From CAIQPV01 sp964480365 (GTDB lineage Bacteria; Pseudomonadota; Gammaproteobacteria; Burkholderiales; Gallionellaceae): a DNA stretch of 64,000 bases. Under the pieces are notes generated by a model, which had not been told where the DNA came from, did no database searches, and was given only the letters and a program-made list of their open reading frames with translations. Below, in pieces: positions 33,021-41,890 of this stretch; the stretch's first letter is position 1, and the number at the start of each line of letters is the position of its first letter. The stretch spans positions 1-64,000 of the forward strand of contig CAYZPM010000007.1 of the NCBI GenBank assembly GCA_964480365.1, given 5' to 3'. Made by a program: the position numbers and the translations under genes.

Positions 33021-34212
33021 TGTTTAGCCGCCCTTCAGATAGTTGGGTTTCCAAGTATGCAAGGTCATAGAAAGATTTCTTCAAGATGGTTTCAAGCGGA
33101 TAGTTCCGCAGAATATCAATGACTTTTTCGCTCGCGCCACCCTCCCCATAAGGGTTGCGGATAGTTTTAAGCGTGGCTTGAAATTCTGGCGAATAAAGTT
33201 GTTGTAAGGCAGAAGTAATTGATTGCCGATCTGCGTCACAATCAATTACGCTCGCTGCCTTGAGACGCCCCCGTTGGCGATCACCGATATTGATTGTGCC
33301 TTTACCAAAGCTGGGCACTTCGATCAAGCCGCTGGAAGAATTGCCTACTACGCCATCAACATTGGCAATGCAGGACAGATAGCGCAGTTGGCCAAGGGAC
33401 GTGTAAACACGCGCATTGGAACGAGTTGAAACAAATTGTCCTATCATATCGGACAGGGCGCGACTGCCTGCATCAGCATTGGGCATGGTAAAGATCAGGT
33501 GCGTATCTTCCAACGACTCTAGAGAAGCGAGCAACTCCGCCATCTGCCCTGCTGATGTGGCACCCTCCAAGGTGACTGGGTGAAAGGTAATGAGCAGGTT
33601 TTTTTGACCTAGTTTGAAGTCAAGCGAAGCCTCCAATTCTGCGCGGTCGAGAAGCTTCAAGCGCTTTATGTTGTCGATGCCCAGCCCCCCAACCAGGAAT
33701 ACCCGTTCTGGATGCTCTCCCAGTTGTATCACTCGCTTGCGATATTCTTCTGCTGCCACGAAATGCAAGTGCGACATCTTGGTGATCGAATGACGAAGCG
33801 CCTCATCAAAAGCGCCTTCCGTAGTTTCTCCGCCATGCAAGTGCGCAACCGGTATGAGGGAAACCAGAGAGGCTGAGGCGGCTGCAAAAATCTCGAAACG
33901 GTCACCGAGCACAACGATCAGATCGGGCCTCAATTCGTTCAAGGCATCGGCAAAACCGATCATGCCCAGCCCCATGGATTTTGCGATGCCCACGGATGTG
34001 TCTGAGCTTGTCAGCATCTCGACCTTGCGGTCAATCAGGAACCCATCTTGCTCAATCTCGCGATAGGTGAGGCCGAATTCAGGCGACAAGTGCATGCCGG
34101 TCGCAATGATCTGTAACGTTAGCTCAGAATCGTTCTTGATGCTTTGCATGACCCAGCGCAGCAAACCGTAATCGGCTCGGGTGCCGGTGATGACACAAAT
34201 CTTGCGGGTCAT
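33010..34212 (-). CDS. legG: Hydrolysing NDP-sugar 2-epimerase (LegG/NeuC-like)
   Basis: A 400-aa GT-B-fold epimerase opening KICVITGTRADYGLLRWVMQ, the NeuC/LegG signature, with VLGDRFE, HLHGGETTEGAFDE, TFHPVTLEG and VGNSSSGLIEVPSFG. It releases NDP and inverts C2 of the bacillosamine intermediate, giving 2,4-diacetamido-2,4,6-trideoxymannose. Its ATG overlaps the legI stop (ATGA), and it overlaps ptmE by 11 bases, indicating a tightly coupled operon. Confidence 0.88.
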   Translation of the reverse strand: MTRKICVITGTRADYGLLRWVMQSIKNDSELTLQIIATGMHLSPEFGLTYREIEQDGFLIDRKVEMLTSSDTSVGIAKSMGLGMIGFADALNELRPDLIVVLGDRFEIFAAASASLVSLIPVAHLHGGETTEGAFDEALRHSITKMSHLHFVAAEEYRKRVIQLGEHPERVFLVGGLGIDNIKRLKLLDRAELEASLDFKLGQKNLLITFHPVTLEGATSAGQMAELLASLESLEDTHLIFTMPNADAGSRALSDMIGQFVSTRSNARVYTSLGQLRYLSCIANVDGVVGNSSSGLIEVPSFGKGTINIGDRQRGRLKAASVIDCDADRQSITSALQQLYSPEFQATLKTIRNPYGEGGASEKVIDILRNYPLETILKKSFYDLAYLETQLSEGRLNSDR

Positions 34213-35213
34213 AATTCGATCAACTCGTCTGCCGAAAAATCACGCGGTGCAATGCGCCCAATAATTTCATCCCAGCGCATTGGAGAGATGCCCGTGCCGG
34301 GACGCTTGGCGGTGATGTTCTGTGTGCTGAAGCACTCGCCCGCTTTTATCGCTCGGCTGGCTACCAGTGATTTACGGGCAACAGACTTGTTCTTGACTTC
34401 ACTCGGGGTTAGCCGCTTGATGCCATCGCCCAGTGCAAGTTCAATGTTGCGAATAGCTGCGACCATGGCTTTGAGTTCTTCCGGTTTCAAACTGGTTTTA
34501 TGATCCGGGCCTTCCATGGCGCGATCAAGTGTGAAGTGCTTTTCGATAATACAAGCCCCCATTGCAACCGCCGCTATCGGTACCTCAATGCCTTGCGTAT
34601 GGTCAGAATATCCAACCTTGACCCCAAAAGCGGCACGAATTATCTGCATGGCACGGAGGTTAACTTCCTCTATGGGACAAGGGTACTCAGTTGTGGCGTG
34701 AAGCACAGTGATCTTCTCTTTTGGCACCCCCGTCTGCATTAACACATCCAATGCATCTTCAATCTCACCCAGGTCAGCCATACCCGTCGAAAGAATCACC
34801 TCCTTGCCAAGACGCGCTATATGTCGCAGGTAAGGAAGGTTAGTGATTTCCCCGCTGGGGATCTTGAAAATTGGCATCCCGAAATTACTCAACATATCAA
34901 TGCTGTCATGATCGAATGGGGTTGAGAGAAACATGATTTGCTTTTCATTGCAGTAGTGAATGAGTTCACGATGTGCATTTTCATCAAGCTCAAGTTTCTT
35001 GATCATTTCATATTGAGATTCATCGGCAGCGGTTGTTTGTTTTTGATATTCGGCCTTTTGTGCATTTCGACTCACCAACTTGTCAGCCTTGAAAGTCTGG
35101 AATTTGACGGCATCCGCACCCGCACCAACAGCAGCATCAACGAGTTTTCTTGCCAATTCGAGAGAGCCGTTATGGTTGACCCCAGCTTCAGCGATAATGA
35201 AAACATTAGTCAT
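34209..35213 (-). CDS. legI: Nonulosonic acid synthase (LegI/NeuB-like)
   Basis: A 334-aa NeuB-family protein: VFIIAEAGVNHNGSLELARK, AVKFQTFKADKLV, the TIM-barrel site IIEKHFTLDR and HKTSLKP. A C-terminal SAF (antifreeze-like) domain has KRPGTGISPMRWDEIIG. It condenses phosphoenolpyruvate with the 6-deoxy-mannosamine derivative to the nine-carbon sugar. It overlaps the legH-like gene by 8 bases and legG by 4. The neighbouring legB/legC genes point to legionaminic acid rather than neuraminic acid. Confidence 0.92.
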   Translation of the reverse strand: MTNVFIIAEAGVNHNGSLELARKLVDAAVGAGADAVKFQTFKADKLVSRNAQKAEYQKQTTAADESQYEMIKKLELDENAHRELIHYCNEKQIMFLSTPFDHDSIDMLSNFGMPIFKIPSGEITNLPYLRHIARLGKEVILSTGMADLGEIEDALDVLMQTGVPKEKITVLHATTEYPCPIEEVNLRAMQIIRAAFGVKVGYSDHTQGIEVPIAAVAMGACIIEKHFTLDRAMEGPDHKTSLKPEELKAMVAAIRNIELALGDGIKRLTPSEVKNKSVARKSLVASRAIKAGECFSTQNITAKRPGTGISPMRWDEIIGRIAPRDFSADELIEL

Positions 35214-35799
35214 TGGGATATCCTGTAAATACCGAACCGGCCTTGATGAAATCGTTTTCCTTGGTCCTTACATATTCTTTGATCACCGCATTACTACCCA
35301 AAAAAGTCCCCCGCCTAACTAGAGTGCCGCCGTTAATAATGGCCGCAGTTGATATATGACAATAATCTTCAACAACCGCATCATGTTCGACCAGCGCTTT
35401 GGTATTGATAATGCAGTTGCACCCAATGGTGGCGCGAGAGTTAATTAACGCATCGTGCATAACAATCGTCCCTTCGCCTATAAATACATGCTTGGACACA
35501 TAGGCTCTTGGTGAAATAACGGCTGGAAGTATAAATCCAAGTGATTTGGCATATTCAAAAAGTCGGATTCGTATTGATGGACTTTTAATCTGCCCGATGG
35601 TTACAAGCGCGTAATCGAAGCATAAACGAAGTTCAGGAAGATTTTCGTCGCTGCCAAGAACCGAATATCCACACAAATTTCCGCTGGCAATATTCTTGTC
35701 CACTATGCCAATAATTTCGAATTTATCCTCTTGCTCGATTACATCAATGCAAGAAGCACAATGCCCGCCGCCGCCAATCAGTATTAACTTGGGTTTCAT
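35206..35799 (-). CDS. legH: Sugar N-acetyltransferase (LegH/PglD/NeuD-like)
   Basis: A 197-aa protein. The N-terminal Rossmann-like part is PKLILIGGGGHCASCIDVIE. The left-handed beta-helix from about residue 95 has hexapeptide repeats (VFIGEGTIVMHDALINSRAT, IGCNCIINTKALVEHDAVVE). In PglD/LegH enzymes this N-acetylates the C4 amine made by the aminotransferase. Its ATG shares a base with the legC stop (TAATG). Confidence 0.85.
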   Translation of the reverse strand: MKPKLILIGGGGHCASCIDVIEQEDKFEIIGIVDKNIASGNLCGYSVLGSDENLPELRLCFDYALVTIGQIKSPSIRIRLFEYAKSLGFILPAVISPRAYVSKHVFIGEGTIVMHDALINSRATIGCNCIINTKALVEHDAVVEDYCHISTAAIINGGTLVRRGTFLGSNAVIKEYVRTKENDFIKAGSVFTGYPND

Positions 35800-36947
35800 T
35801 AGACTCTCGCGCTACTTGGAATATTGACGACTCGATCTTCCAGCCACTTGGCATTGGACAAATCGGAAGATTGGCAATCGTGGAACATGGTAAGTTCGCT
35901 CATCAAACGCCAAATTGGTCGCGACATCACTCCTGCCTCATTGAGTTCTTTCAAAAAGGTATCACGTGCTTGCTTGTCTTCCAGAATAAGGGCGTTGAGC
36001 CAATAGTTCGAACTTGCCTGAGCTGGCTCTGTCACGAAGGTGATATTTGAACTCGAAAAGAACTCCGCGTAAGCCAATGCTATTGTCCGTTTGCTTTTCA
36101 GAAAATGCGGCAAGCTCTCCATCTGCGCGCATCCCAAAGCAGCGTTGATATTTGGTAGCCGGTAGTTGTAGCCGATCTCGTCGTGGATGAACTCATAGGG
36201 ATGCGGCTGTTTTGCGGTCGTAGTGATATGTTTCGCACGCTTCGCCAGAGTTTCATCATCCGTAATAATCATCCCGCCGCCGCCCGTCGTGATGGTTTTG
36301 TTGCCATTGAAGCTGAATGCGGCGAGCTTGCCAAATGTCCCGGTATGCTTCCCTTGGTAATAACTACCCAGGCTTTCGGCGGCATCTTCAATAAGCGGTA
36401 TGCGGAACTCTTCACAAACTCCGGCTATTTCATCAATCCGGCATGGCAATCCAAATGTGTGCATGGGAACGACAGCAGAAATTTTTCGCCCGGTTGTTTT
36501 GTTGGTACAACCAGAAGCTGTTCGAGTTGTATTAGAAGAAAGGAAAGAACGCAAACTGCTTGGACTCATTCCAAGCGTATTTCGATCTACATCGACGAAA
36601 ATAGGTTTTGCTCCGCAATAACTGATCGCATTGCAGGTGGCGATGAAGGACAAAGGCTGCGTGATCACTTCATCATCCTGATTTACTCCAACCAGTTTTA
36701 AAGCAATGTGCAGCGCAGCCGTGCCGTTGACCGTAGCAATTGCGTATTTTGCTCCCGTATATTCCGCCATCAACTGCTCAAATCGATCCACGTATTTACC
36801 CACGCTGGATACAAACGTCGAATCGATACAATCGATCACATACGCTTTCTCATTGCCGACGAATTTCGGCTCATGCAGCGGAATAAATTCCGTTGTCTGA
36901 TACAGGCTGCGGATAAAATCGACTATGTCTTGATGCTTCATATTCAT
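35799..36947 (-). CDS. legC: PLP-dependent sugar aminotransferase (LegC)
   Basis: The 382-aa DegT/DnrJ/EryC1 enzyme has FIPLHEPKFVGNEKAYV at the start, the PLP phosphate site VNGTAALHIAL, IEDAAESLG and the Schiff-base lysine K217 in FSFNGNKTITTGGGGM. It transfers an amine to C4 of the 4-keto sugar made by LegB. The ATG at 36947, 2 bases after the legB stop, is preferred to an in-frame ATG inside legB. A second ATG two codons on is also possible. Confidence 0.9.
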   Translation of the reverse strand: MNMKHQDIVDFIRSLYQTTEFIPLHEPKFVGNEKAYVIDCIDSTFVSSVGKYVDRFEQLMAEYTGAKYAIATVNGTAALHIALKLVGVNQDDEVITQPLSFIATCNAISYCGAKPIFVDVDRNTLGMSPSSLRSFLSSNTTRTASGCTNKTTGRKISAVVPMHTFGLPCRIDEIAGVCEEFRIPLIEDAAESLGSYYQGKHTGTFGKLAAFSFNGNKTITTGGGGMIITDDETLAKRAKHITTTAKQPHPYEFIHDEIGYNYRLPNINAALGCAQMESLPHFLKSKRTIALAYAEFFSSSNITFVTEPAQASSNYWLNALILEDKQARDTFLKELNEAGVMSRPIWRLMSELTMFHDCQSSDLSNAKWLEDRVVNIPSSARV

Positions 36948-36949
36948 CT

Positions 36950-38170
36950 CTACATCTTTCCGTCGAGATACTTGCCGGTTTCCTTGTGCCCGAAATCCGG
37001 AATCATCTTGTGGAATAAAGCGACGATTTCTTCTTTGCTCCAACTCCCGGCGTTTTTTCGTTCGCCAATATATCGGGTAAAATCTTCGAGTGCCTGATTA
37101 TCGAATACCGGCTTATTTTTTATGACACCCAAATTATGAAACCTTGTCATATCGAGCGTTTCATTTTCCGTATAGAATTCCTCGAAATCTTTTTCCCCAG
37201 TCGTGTCGCTATCGGTGAACAGGCAAGGCCATTTTCCCTGCTTGGGCAATGTTGCTGCGAGCTGCCTTGCCTCGTCCTCGGATGTACATAGATAAGGTTC
37301 GTAACCTATCTGCCTAAGGTACTTAACCGCTATCTCGGCAAACGAAATCAAATGCAGCGCTTCGCTAAGTTTCGGAAAGAAAATATCCCTGTTCTCTCCA
37401 AAGATGCAAGACATGAGACACAGCTCGCCGGATTCCTTGGGTGTAACGAAATAACGTTTGATATCCTGTGGAGCAACAATGGGCTGGCATTTTTGAATCC
37501 GCTGGTTGAAGCCATGCAGCAGCGAACCATCCGAAAAAGCCACATTGGCAAAGCGCGCCGTAGAGATATTGATATCCAGACTTCGCCTCATCAAGAACAT
37601 TTCCATGATTCGTTTCGATGCCCCCATCATGTTGACCGGGTTGGCTGCTTTGTCCGTCGAAACGCAGAAATATTTTTTTGACCGGCTAGCGGCAGATTGA
37701 AGTAGCGTCTTTTCGGTGTTGAGGATATTGACATCAATCATGCGCATCAACGTAAACGGGTCTTTCTCGCTCCGCACGTGTTTTAGTGCAGAGAGGTTAA
37801 GCACATAGTCATATTGGCCGTCTGCTTTGATAAAGGCTTCATATTCAACCGATCCAACATCGAGTGCAAAGGTCTGAAAATCGCCCCCGATGTAGCCATA
37901 CGAGCTTCTGATATCCCGCACCAATTCCACCATGTTGTTTTCGCTGATATCAACAATGTGAAGTTTTCCGGGATTTCTCTTGAAAATTTCTTTGCTTACT
38001 GCCTGCCCTATGGAGCCTGCCCCACCAATAACCAGAAAAGTTGAGGCAGCTACGATTTGTTTCAACTCGTTCTCGTGATGACTCACGTCCTCATCAATCA
38101 GTTCATTTTCTCTACCAATAAGGGATAGGATCGACGGCATGGTTGCGTTCGTTAACATATTCCTGAACAC
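36950..38170 (-). CDS. legB: NDP-GlcNAc 4,6-dehydratase (LegB)
   Basis: A 406-aa soluble SDR: FLVIGGAGSIGQAVSKEI, LNLSALKHVRSEKDPFTLMR, STDKAANPVNMMGASKRIME (Met in the Tyr site) and ARFANVAFSDGSLLHGF. The C-terminal extension of about 100 residues (EDEARQLAATLPKQGKWPC) distinguishes LegB from CapD/PseB. It begins the nonulosonate branch by forming the 4-keto-6-deoxy sugar. The precise ATG (38170, 38158 or 38140) is uncertain. It lies 6 bases after a methyltransferase gene. Confidence 0.88.
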   Translation of the reverse strand: MFRNMLTNATMPSILSLIGRENELIDEDVSHHENELKQIVAASTFLVIGGAGSIGQAVSKEIFKRNPGKLHIVDISENNMVELVRDIRSSYGYIGGDFQTFALDVGSVEYEAFIKADGQYDYVLNLSALKHVRSEKDPFTLMRMIDVNILNTEKTLLQSAASRSKKYFCVSTDKAANPVNMMGASKRIMEMFLMRRSLDINISTARFANVAFSDGSLLHGFNQRIQKCQPIVAPQDIKRYFVTPKESGELCLMSCIFGENRDIFFPKLSEALHLISFAEIAVKYLRQIGYEPYLCTSEDEARQLAATLPKQGKWPCLFTDSDTTGEKDFEEFYTENETLDMTRFHNLGVIKNKPVFDNQALEDFTRYIGERKNAGSWSKEEIVALFHKMIPDFGHKETGKYLDGKM

Positions 38171-38176
38171 CCGATG

Positions 38177-38914
38177 TCAGGGTTTTCTGATTATCAGAAG
38201 TTTCATGGTAGAGAACATGTTTGTCCCGTAAAAAATATGGTGTGGGTTGCCGCGAAACGGTTCTGTCCAGGAGCGCATTGGATCATCCGTTTTGGGGATG
38301 GGTTTCGACATGGAAAAGTCCACCCAGCGGCAACTCGCACCCATTTCAGCACATGTACTTTCCATCGTCTCCATGCTGAACATGTTATGCGCCTGCACCC
38401 ATTCCCCCTTGGGTGCCTGGCGGTAATTTAACAAGACATCTACAGGCTCCTCGTTAAAGGAACTGAATATGAAAGCCGCCCCGCCGTTATCCACAAGACT
38501 CAACAGACTACTAACGACTTTTTCAGGCTCGCGAAAGAGGTACATGACGCCCAGCATCGTCACGGCTGTTGATGTGCCGATCTCATTAGCGACGCTTTCA
38601 TCAAAAATATTGCGATTGTATATCGTTACATTCTTCAGATTTTCGTGTGCAAGCGATGCCAGCGACTGGATAGGGTCCATCCCCTTTAACGCGGTACCGG
38701 CAAAGCGCTTCTGGGCGTGATGAAGAAATGCCCCATTCGCGCAGCCGACATCAAGAAGCGAAGCGGGTTTGCCCAACTCGCGTTCAATTTCATCCAGCGT
38801 GAGGCTGAAATATTCTTTGGGATTTTCGTAAAAATCGAGGGTTTGATATATGGCCTCGTCGGCGGCTTTGTTATCCACCAGATGTTCATTGGGATTGGAG
38901 AAATTCTTATTCAC
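38177..38914 (-). CDS. Class I SAM-dependent methyltransferase
   Basis: A 245-aa protein with motif I SLLDVGCANGAFL at residues 52-64, ALKGMDPIQSLASLAHENL after strand 2 and TSTAVTMLGVMYLF at motif III. The start is a GTG at 38914, which overlaps the stop of a short coding-like frame (GTGA). It sits directly upstream of legB and is followed by the nonulosonate genes, so O- or N-methylation of a sugar in that branch is possible. The substrate is unknown. Confidence 0.73.
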   Translation of the reverse strand: MNKNFSNPNEHLVDNKAADEAIYQTLDFYENPKEYFSLTLDEIERELGKPASLLDVGCANGAFLHHAQKRFAGTALKGMDPIQSLASLAHENLKNVTIYNRNIFDESVANEIGTSTAVTMLGVMYLFREPEKVVSSLLSLVDNGGAAFIFSSFNEEPVDVLLNYRQAPKGEWVQAHNMFSMETMESTCAEMGASCRWVDFSMSKPIPKTDDPMRSWTEPFRGNPHHIFYGTNMFSTMKLLIIRKP

Positions 38915-39039
38915 GCTGGCAGCACCTTTCGTCTCACAAGCAAAACACCTACAGATGGATCAGGCAGACCTGCGGCCTTTAGTGCTTGTATTCTCTTCAC
39001 GGCTTGTTCGATTTTCCGGCTATGAGTAAATCGATTGTG
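38911..39039 (-). pseudogene. Coding-like frame between an oxidoreductase and a methyltransferase (remnant or frameshift)
   Basis: Forty-two codons without a clear start run ...SRKIEQAVKRIQALKAAGLP and end VRRKVLPA, with TGA overlapping the methyltransferase GTG (GTGA). The helix-rich KRIQALKAAGLPDP composition looks genuine. It could be the shifted true C-terminus of the oxidoreductase at 39020 or the end of a lost gene. Chance is not excluded. Confidence 0.35.
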
Positions 39040-39982
39040 TCAGCCGCATGGTCACCAAAGCGTCCTCCAGGGTCGGCAATTCGGTCTGCTGCCCTGTGGT
39101 TGCAAGAACGGCTAGTTCGGCCTGCCTGCGCAGACCGGCCTTGAACTGGATATCCTGATTGTCATCCGCTATCGGCTCAAGCACTCTTTTCCCTGCCAAC
39201 AGATATGCGGCCCTTTCTAGCGGTCGGATTTCCCAGCGCTTTGCCGGTGTGTTCACCGTGACTGCCCATGGGCCGGGGCCATCCCAAATGGCTTCATACA
39301 AACCTATATCGCCCGAATCGAAACTGACCTTGGCGGCGACATAATGCGGCTGCTTTTGATTCCAGCGAATGATGTGATCCACTCCCGTTACCTTACCTCT
39401 GCCCAGTAGCATGAAATAGTCAATGAGATGTATAGAGCATGCGTGAAACCAATTATCAACCACTAACTGGGGATGTCCAATTTGCAGGGCGAGTTCCAGG
39501 CTTTGCTGGTCTTGTACTTTGATCAAGCGAGGCCCCGTTTGTCCCGCCAAATCCGCGACCACTGCCCGCGTGGCGCCATAATGCCTCCGATTTAAGGCAA
39601 CATAAGCGCGACAGCCTTTACCACGAGCATCTGACGCAATTGCCTCCGCGTCTGCCAGATTATAGCCTGCCGGTTTCTCTATCAAAGCAGCCCATGGATA
39701 CTCAAAGCAGGCATTACAGGTTTCCTTTGTTGCAAGTATGGATACGGTAACCACTACCAGATTAGCCGCAGTTTTTTCGTACAACTCCGCAATGGAATCG
39801 CAAACATGTGGAAGATTAAACTCCTTTGCAAGCGCCTCTGCACGGGAGCGGGTTCGGCTGTAAATCCCCACGACTTCAACTCCGAGTATGTCCTGAAAGG
39901 CACGAATATGCTCACGCGCCATATAACCGGCACCAATGATTGCCACTTTACAATGTGTTTCTGAATGGTCAATATTTGCCAT
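39020..39982 (-). CDS. Gfo/Idh/MocA-family oxidoreductase
   Basis: A 320-aa NAD(P)-dependent sugar oxidoreductase with CKVAIIGAGYMAREHIRAFQ as the Rossmann start and AALIEKPAGYNLADAEA, which holds the EKP motif. A C-terminal alpha/beta domain has WFHACSIHLIDYF. Members reduce or oxidise nucleotide sugars, for example in aminosugar or nonulosonate branches (PtmF-like roles). It is paired with a second member at 40027. A shifted coding-like frame follows its stop, so its C-terminus may be damaged. Confidence 0.78.
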   Translation of the reverse strand: MANIDHSETHCKVAIIGAGYMAREHIRAFQDILGVEVVGIYSRTRSRAEALAKEFNLPHVCDSIAELYEKTAANLVVVTVSILATKETCNACFEYPWAALIEKPAGYNLADAEAIASDARGKGCRAYVALNRRHYGATRAVVADLAGQTGPRLIKVQDQQSLELALQIGHPQLVVDNWFHACSIHLIDYFMLLGRGKVTGVDHIIRWNQKQPHYVAAKVSFDSGDIGLYEAIWDGPGPWAVTVNTPAKRWEIRPLERAAYLLAGKRVLEPIADDNQDIQFKAGLRRQAELAVLATTGQQTELPTLEDALVTMRLTQSIYS

Positions 39983-40026
39983 GATTATTTAGAAGTGCCT
40001 TTTAGTTAGTCTGACTACGCACTTGC

Positions 40027-41040
40027 TCAAGCCCACGGAAAAATCCGACTTCGATCCAGATTCTCATCCGCACGTACTGGCACATTACCATTCTCTGCGG
40101 ACTGATATGCCGCAACCAATAACTCTACCGCTCTACGTCCTTCTTCCCCGGATACATTATTTTCACCATCCAATAATGCTTTGAGCAAGACGCCTATTGA
40201 ATCAAGTGCACCCGCAGGATGTATCGTGTGCCGCATATTCACGGCAGGCATCGCGTATCGGGTCGTGGGCAAATCGCGGTATTGCTCTTCCCGTACTGTA
40301 GATTGCAGGTCTCCAGTTAGGTCGTTGACTATAATCATTCCGTTCCGACACGCATAAATAGAGGAAATCCCATGCCCCTGATCGTCGCCGATTTCCAGAT
40401 AAAGGCGCTTGCCGCTCGCGGTAACCGCCCGGATAGACCCGGCTCGATCGTGAAACTGGGGGCCGCGCGGGTTGGGAACGTCTGCGGAAGAAAACCATGC
40501 GGTAGTTTCCACGATGTCTTCCCCCGTCAAAAATCGGAAGGCATCGAAATAATGCGTGCCGTTCATGGCAAAGCCAAAATTGCCGGCTACCACGGTCATG
40601 CTCGTCAAACCGCCATAGGCTTCCGTCGCCAGCAGCCGTTTAGGTTCGGTGAATTGTTCCAGAAACCGCATATGGTGATTGACCGCCAGCCTGACACCGT
40701 AACGTTGGCAGGCTTCAATCATGCGATCACACTCTTCCAGCGAAACAGCCATCGGCTTTTCGACGAGAATGTATTTGACACCCCGCTCTGCCGCCATACA
40801 TGTCAACACACGATGGGAATCAGCCGTAGTGGCGATGATCAAACATTCCGGCTTGGCTTCTGCATAGAGCAGTTCTAGGTCATTAAATAACAAATGGTCG
40901 TGCAAGGCATGTTCGTCCTGAGCCAGCTTTAATGAATTTGGATGGACATCAAAAACACCCGTCAACTCCAAACCAGCCTGACGCACGATTTGAATATGGC
41001 GCCGCCCCATGCGTCCTACACCAATTATTGCTGTGTTCAT
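40027..41040 (-). CDS. Gfo/Idh/MocA-family oxidoreductase
   Basis: A 337-aa protein with MNTAIIGVGRMGRRHIQIVR, KYILVEKPMAVSLEECDRMI (EKP), VNHHMRFLEQFTEP and the NGTHYFDAFRFLTGED region containing the usual catalytic D/H. The ATG at 41040 begins the Rossmann strand; seven codons upstream add nothing conserved. It probably modifies a nucleotide sugar of this locus together with the neighbouring paralogue. The exact reaction is unknown. Confidence 0.78.
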   Translation of the reverse strand: MNTAIIGVGRMGRRHIQIVRQAGLELTGVFDVHPNSLKLAQDEHALHDHLLFNDLELLYAEAKPECLIIATTADSHRVLTCMAAERGVKYILVEKPMAVSLEECDRMIEACQRYGVRLAVNHHMRFLEQFTEPKRLLATEAYGGLTSMTVVAGNFGFAMNGTHYFDAFRFLTGEDIVETTAWFSSADVPNPRGPQFHDRAGSIRAVTASGKRLYLEIGDDQGHGISSIYACRNGMIIVNDLTGDLQSTVREEQYRDLPTTRYAMPAVNMRHTIHPAGALDSIGVLLKALLDGENNVSGEEGRRAVELLVAAYQSAENGNVPVRADENLDRSRIFPWA

Positions 41041-41135
41041 ATGGTTATCTGTCTTTCTCACTCATAAGTCAGAAGATACGAGACCCTCGGATGCCAAAAG
41101 AACTTCTTAGACATATTCAACCTGAATATAAGACT

Positions 41136-41873
41136 TCATTCAGAATAGTGCAGTATATCGCTCACTAGCTTTTCCAGATGTTTTGCCAGTAATTGGTTGC
41201 CCTGAACGCTCAAGTGTTCTCCGTCATCCAGAATATGACTCTCCGAGTCTTCCTGATTCTGAATCAATTCGTTCAGTTCTACCACATGCACTCCCGGTCG
41301 CGATTTGATTTGATCCAGAACATTGTTGTACAAACGCACATTTTCCTGCAAACCTGGCGACCTACTTTCCACAAAGTCTGGCGGAAAAACAATTTTTACA
41401 AAGATGAGAGCCTTTACGCCATCTTGACGGGCCAATTCAACCAGTTTTGCAACCGTATCACGATATTGTTGAAGCGGGGTATAGACTTTGTTGGGTGATG
41501 CGGAAATAATTTGTCGCCGATATTTATGAACAAACTTCAGCAACATTTCCCGAATAGCACGTACACGAATCCTTCCAACAAAAGCTCGCTGTTTTGGCAA
41601 AAATACTCTGGGGGCACAATCAGTAATACCGACCTGGACAATAACGATTTCCGATTTCCGCCATGAAACATATTCTTGCCATTCGGTAGCCACATCAGTA
41701 ATTGTTCTGGAACGCTTCCCCTTTTCAATGACGACAGGCGCATTTTTACCCAGCAGATTTCTAAGGGAGACATCCAAAAGATACGGGTATGTCTCTTCAT
41801 AGCTAATATCGCCAAGGTGTTCCGGCCTCGGTAACGATAGCGAGTCTGCAAGAATAACTATTTTTTTTAACAT
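41136..41873 (-). CDS. SGNH/GDSL-type hydrolase
   Basis: The 245-aa protein has an SGNH-like layout: block I ILADSLSLPRPE (Ser in place of the GDS serine), block III VIVQVGITDC (G) and block V DDGEHLSVQGNQ (catalytic D and H). The block III Asn is replaced by Asp-Cys, so activity is uncertain. There is no signal peptide from ATG 41873. Such proteins in O-antigen loci can act as deacetylases or acyltransferases. Its start lies just downstream of wzt. Confidence 0.65.
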   Translation of the reverse strand: MLKKIVILADSLSLPRPEHLGDISYEETYPYLLDVSLRNLLGKNAPVVIEKGKRSRTITDVATEWQEYVSWRKSEIVIVQVGITDCAPRVFLPKQRAFVGRIRVRAIREMLLKFVHKYRRQIISASPNKVYTPLQQYRDTVAKLVELARQDGVKALIFVKIVFPPDFVESRSPGLQENVRLYNNVLDQIKSRPGVHVVELNELIQNQEDSESHILDDGEHLSVQGNQLLAKHLEKLVSDILHYSE

Positions 41874-41890
41874 GTGTACTTGGCCGATTT

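Noticed and set aside
41041..41135. Search for a coupled remnant in front of the oxidoreductase at 41040
   Set aside because: The frame ending at the ATGA there is closed by a stop within a few codons. This junction serves as a negative example among the candidate remnants.
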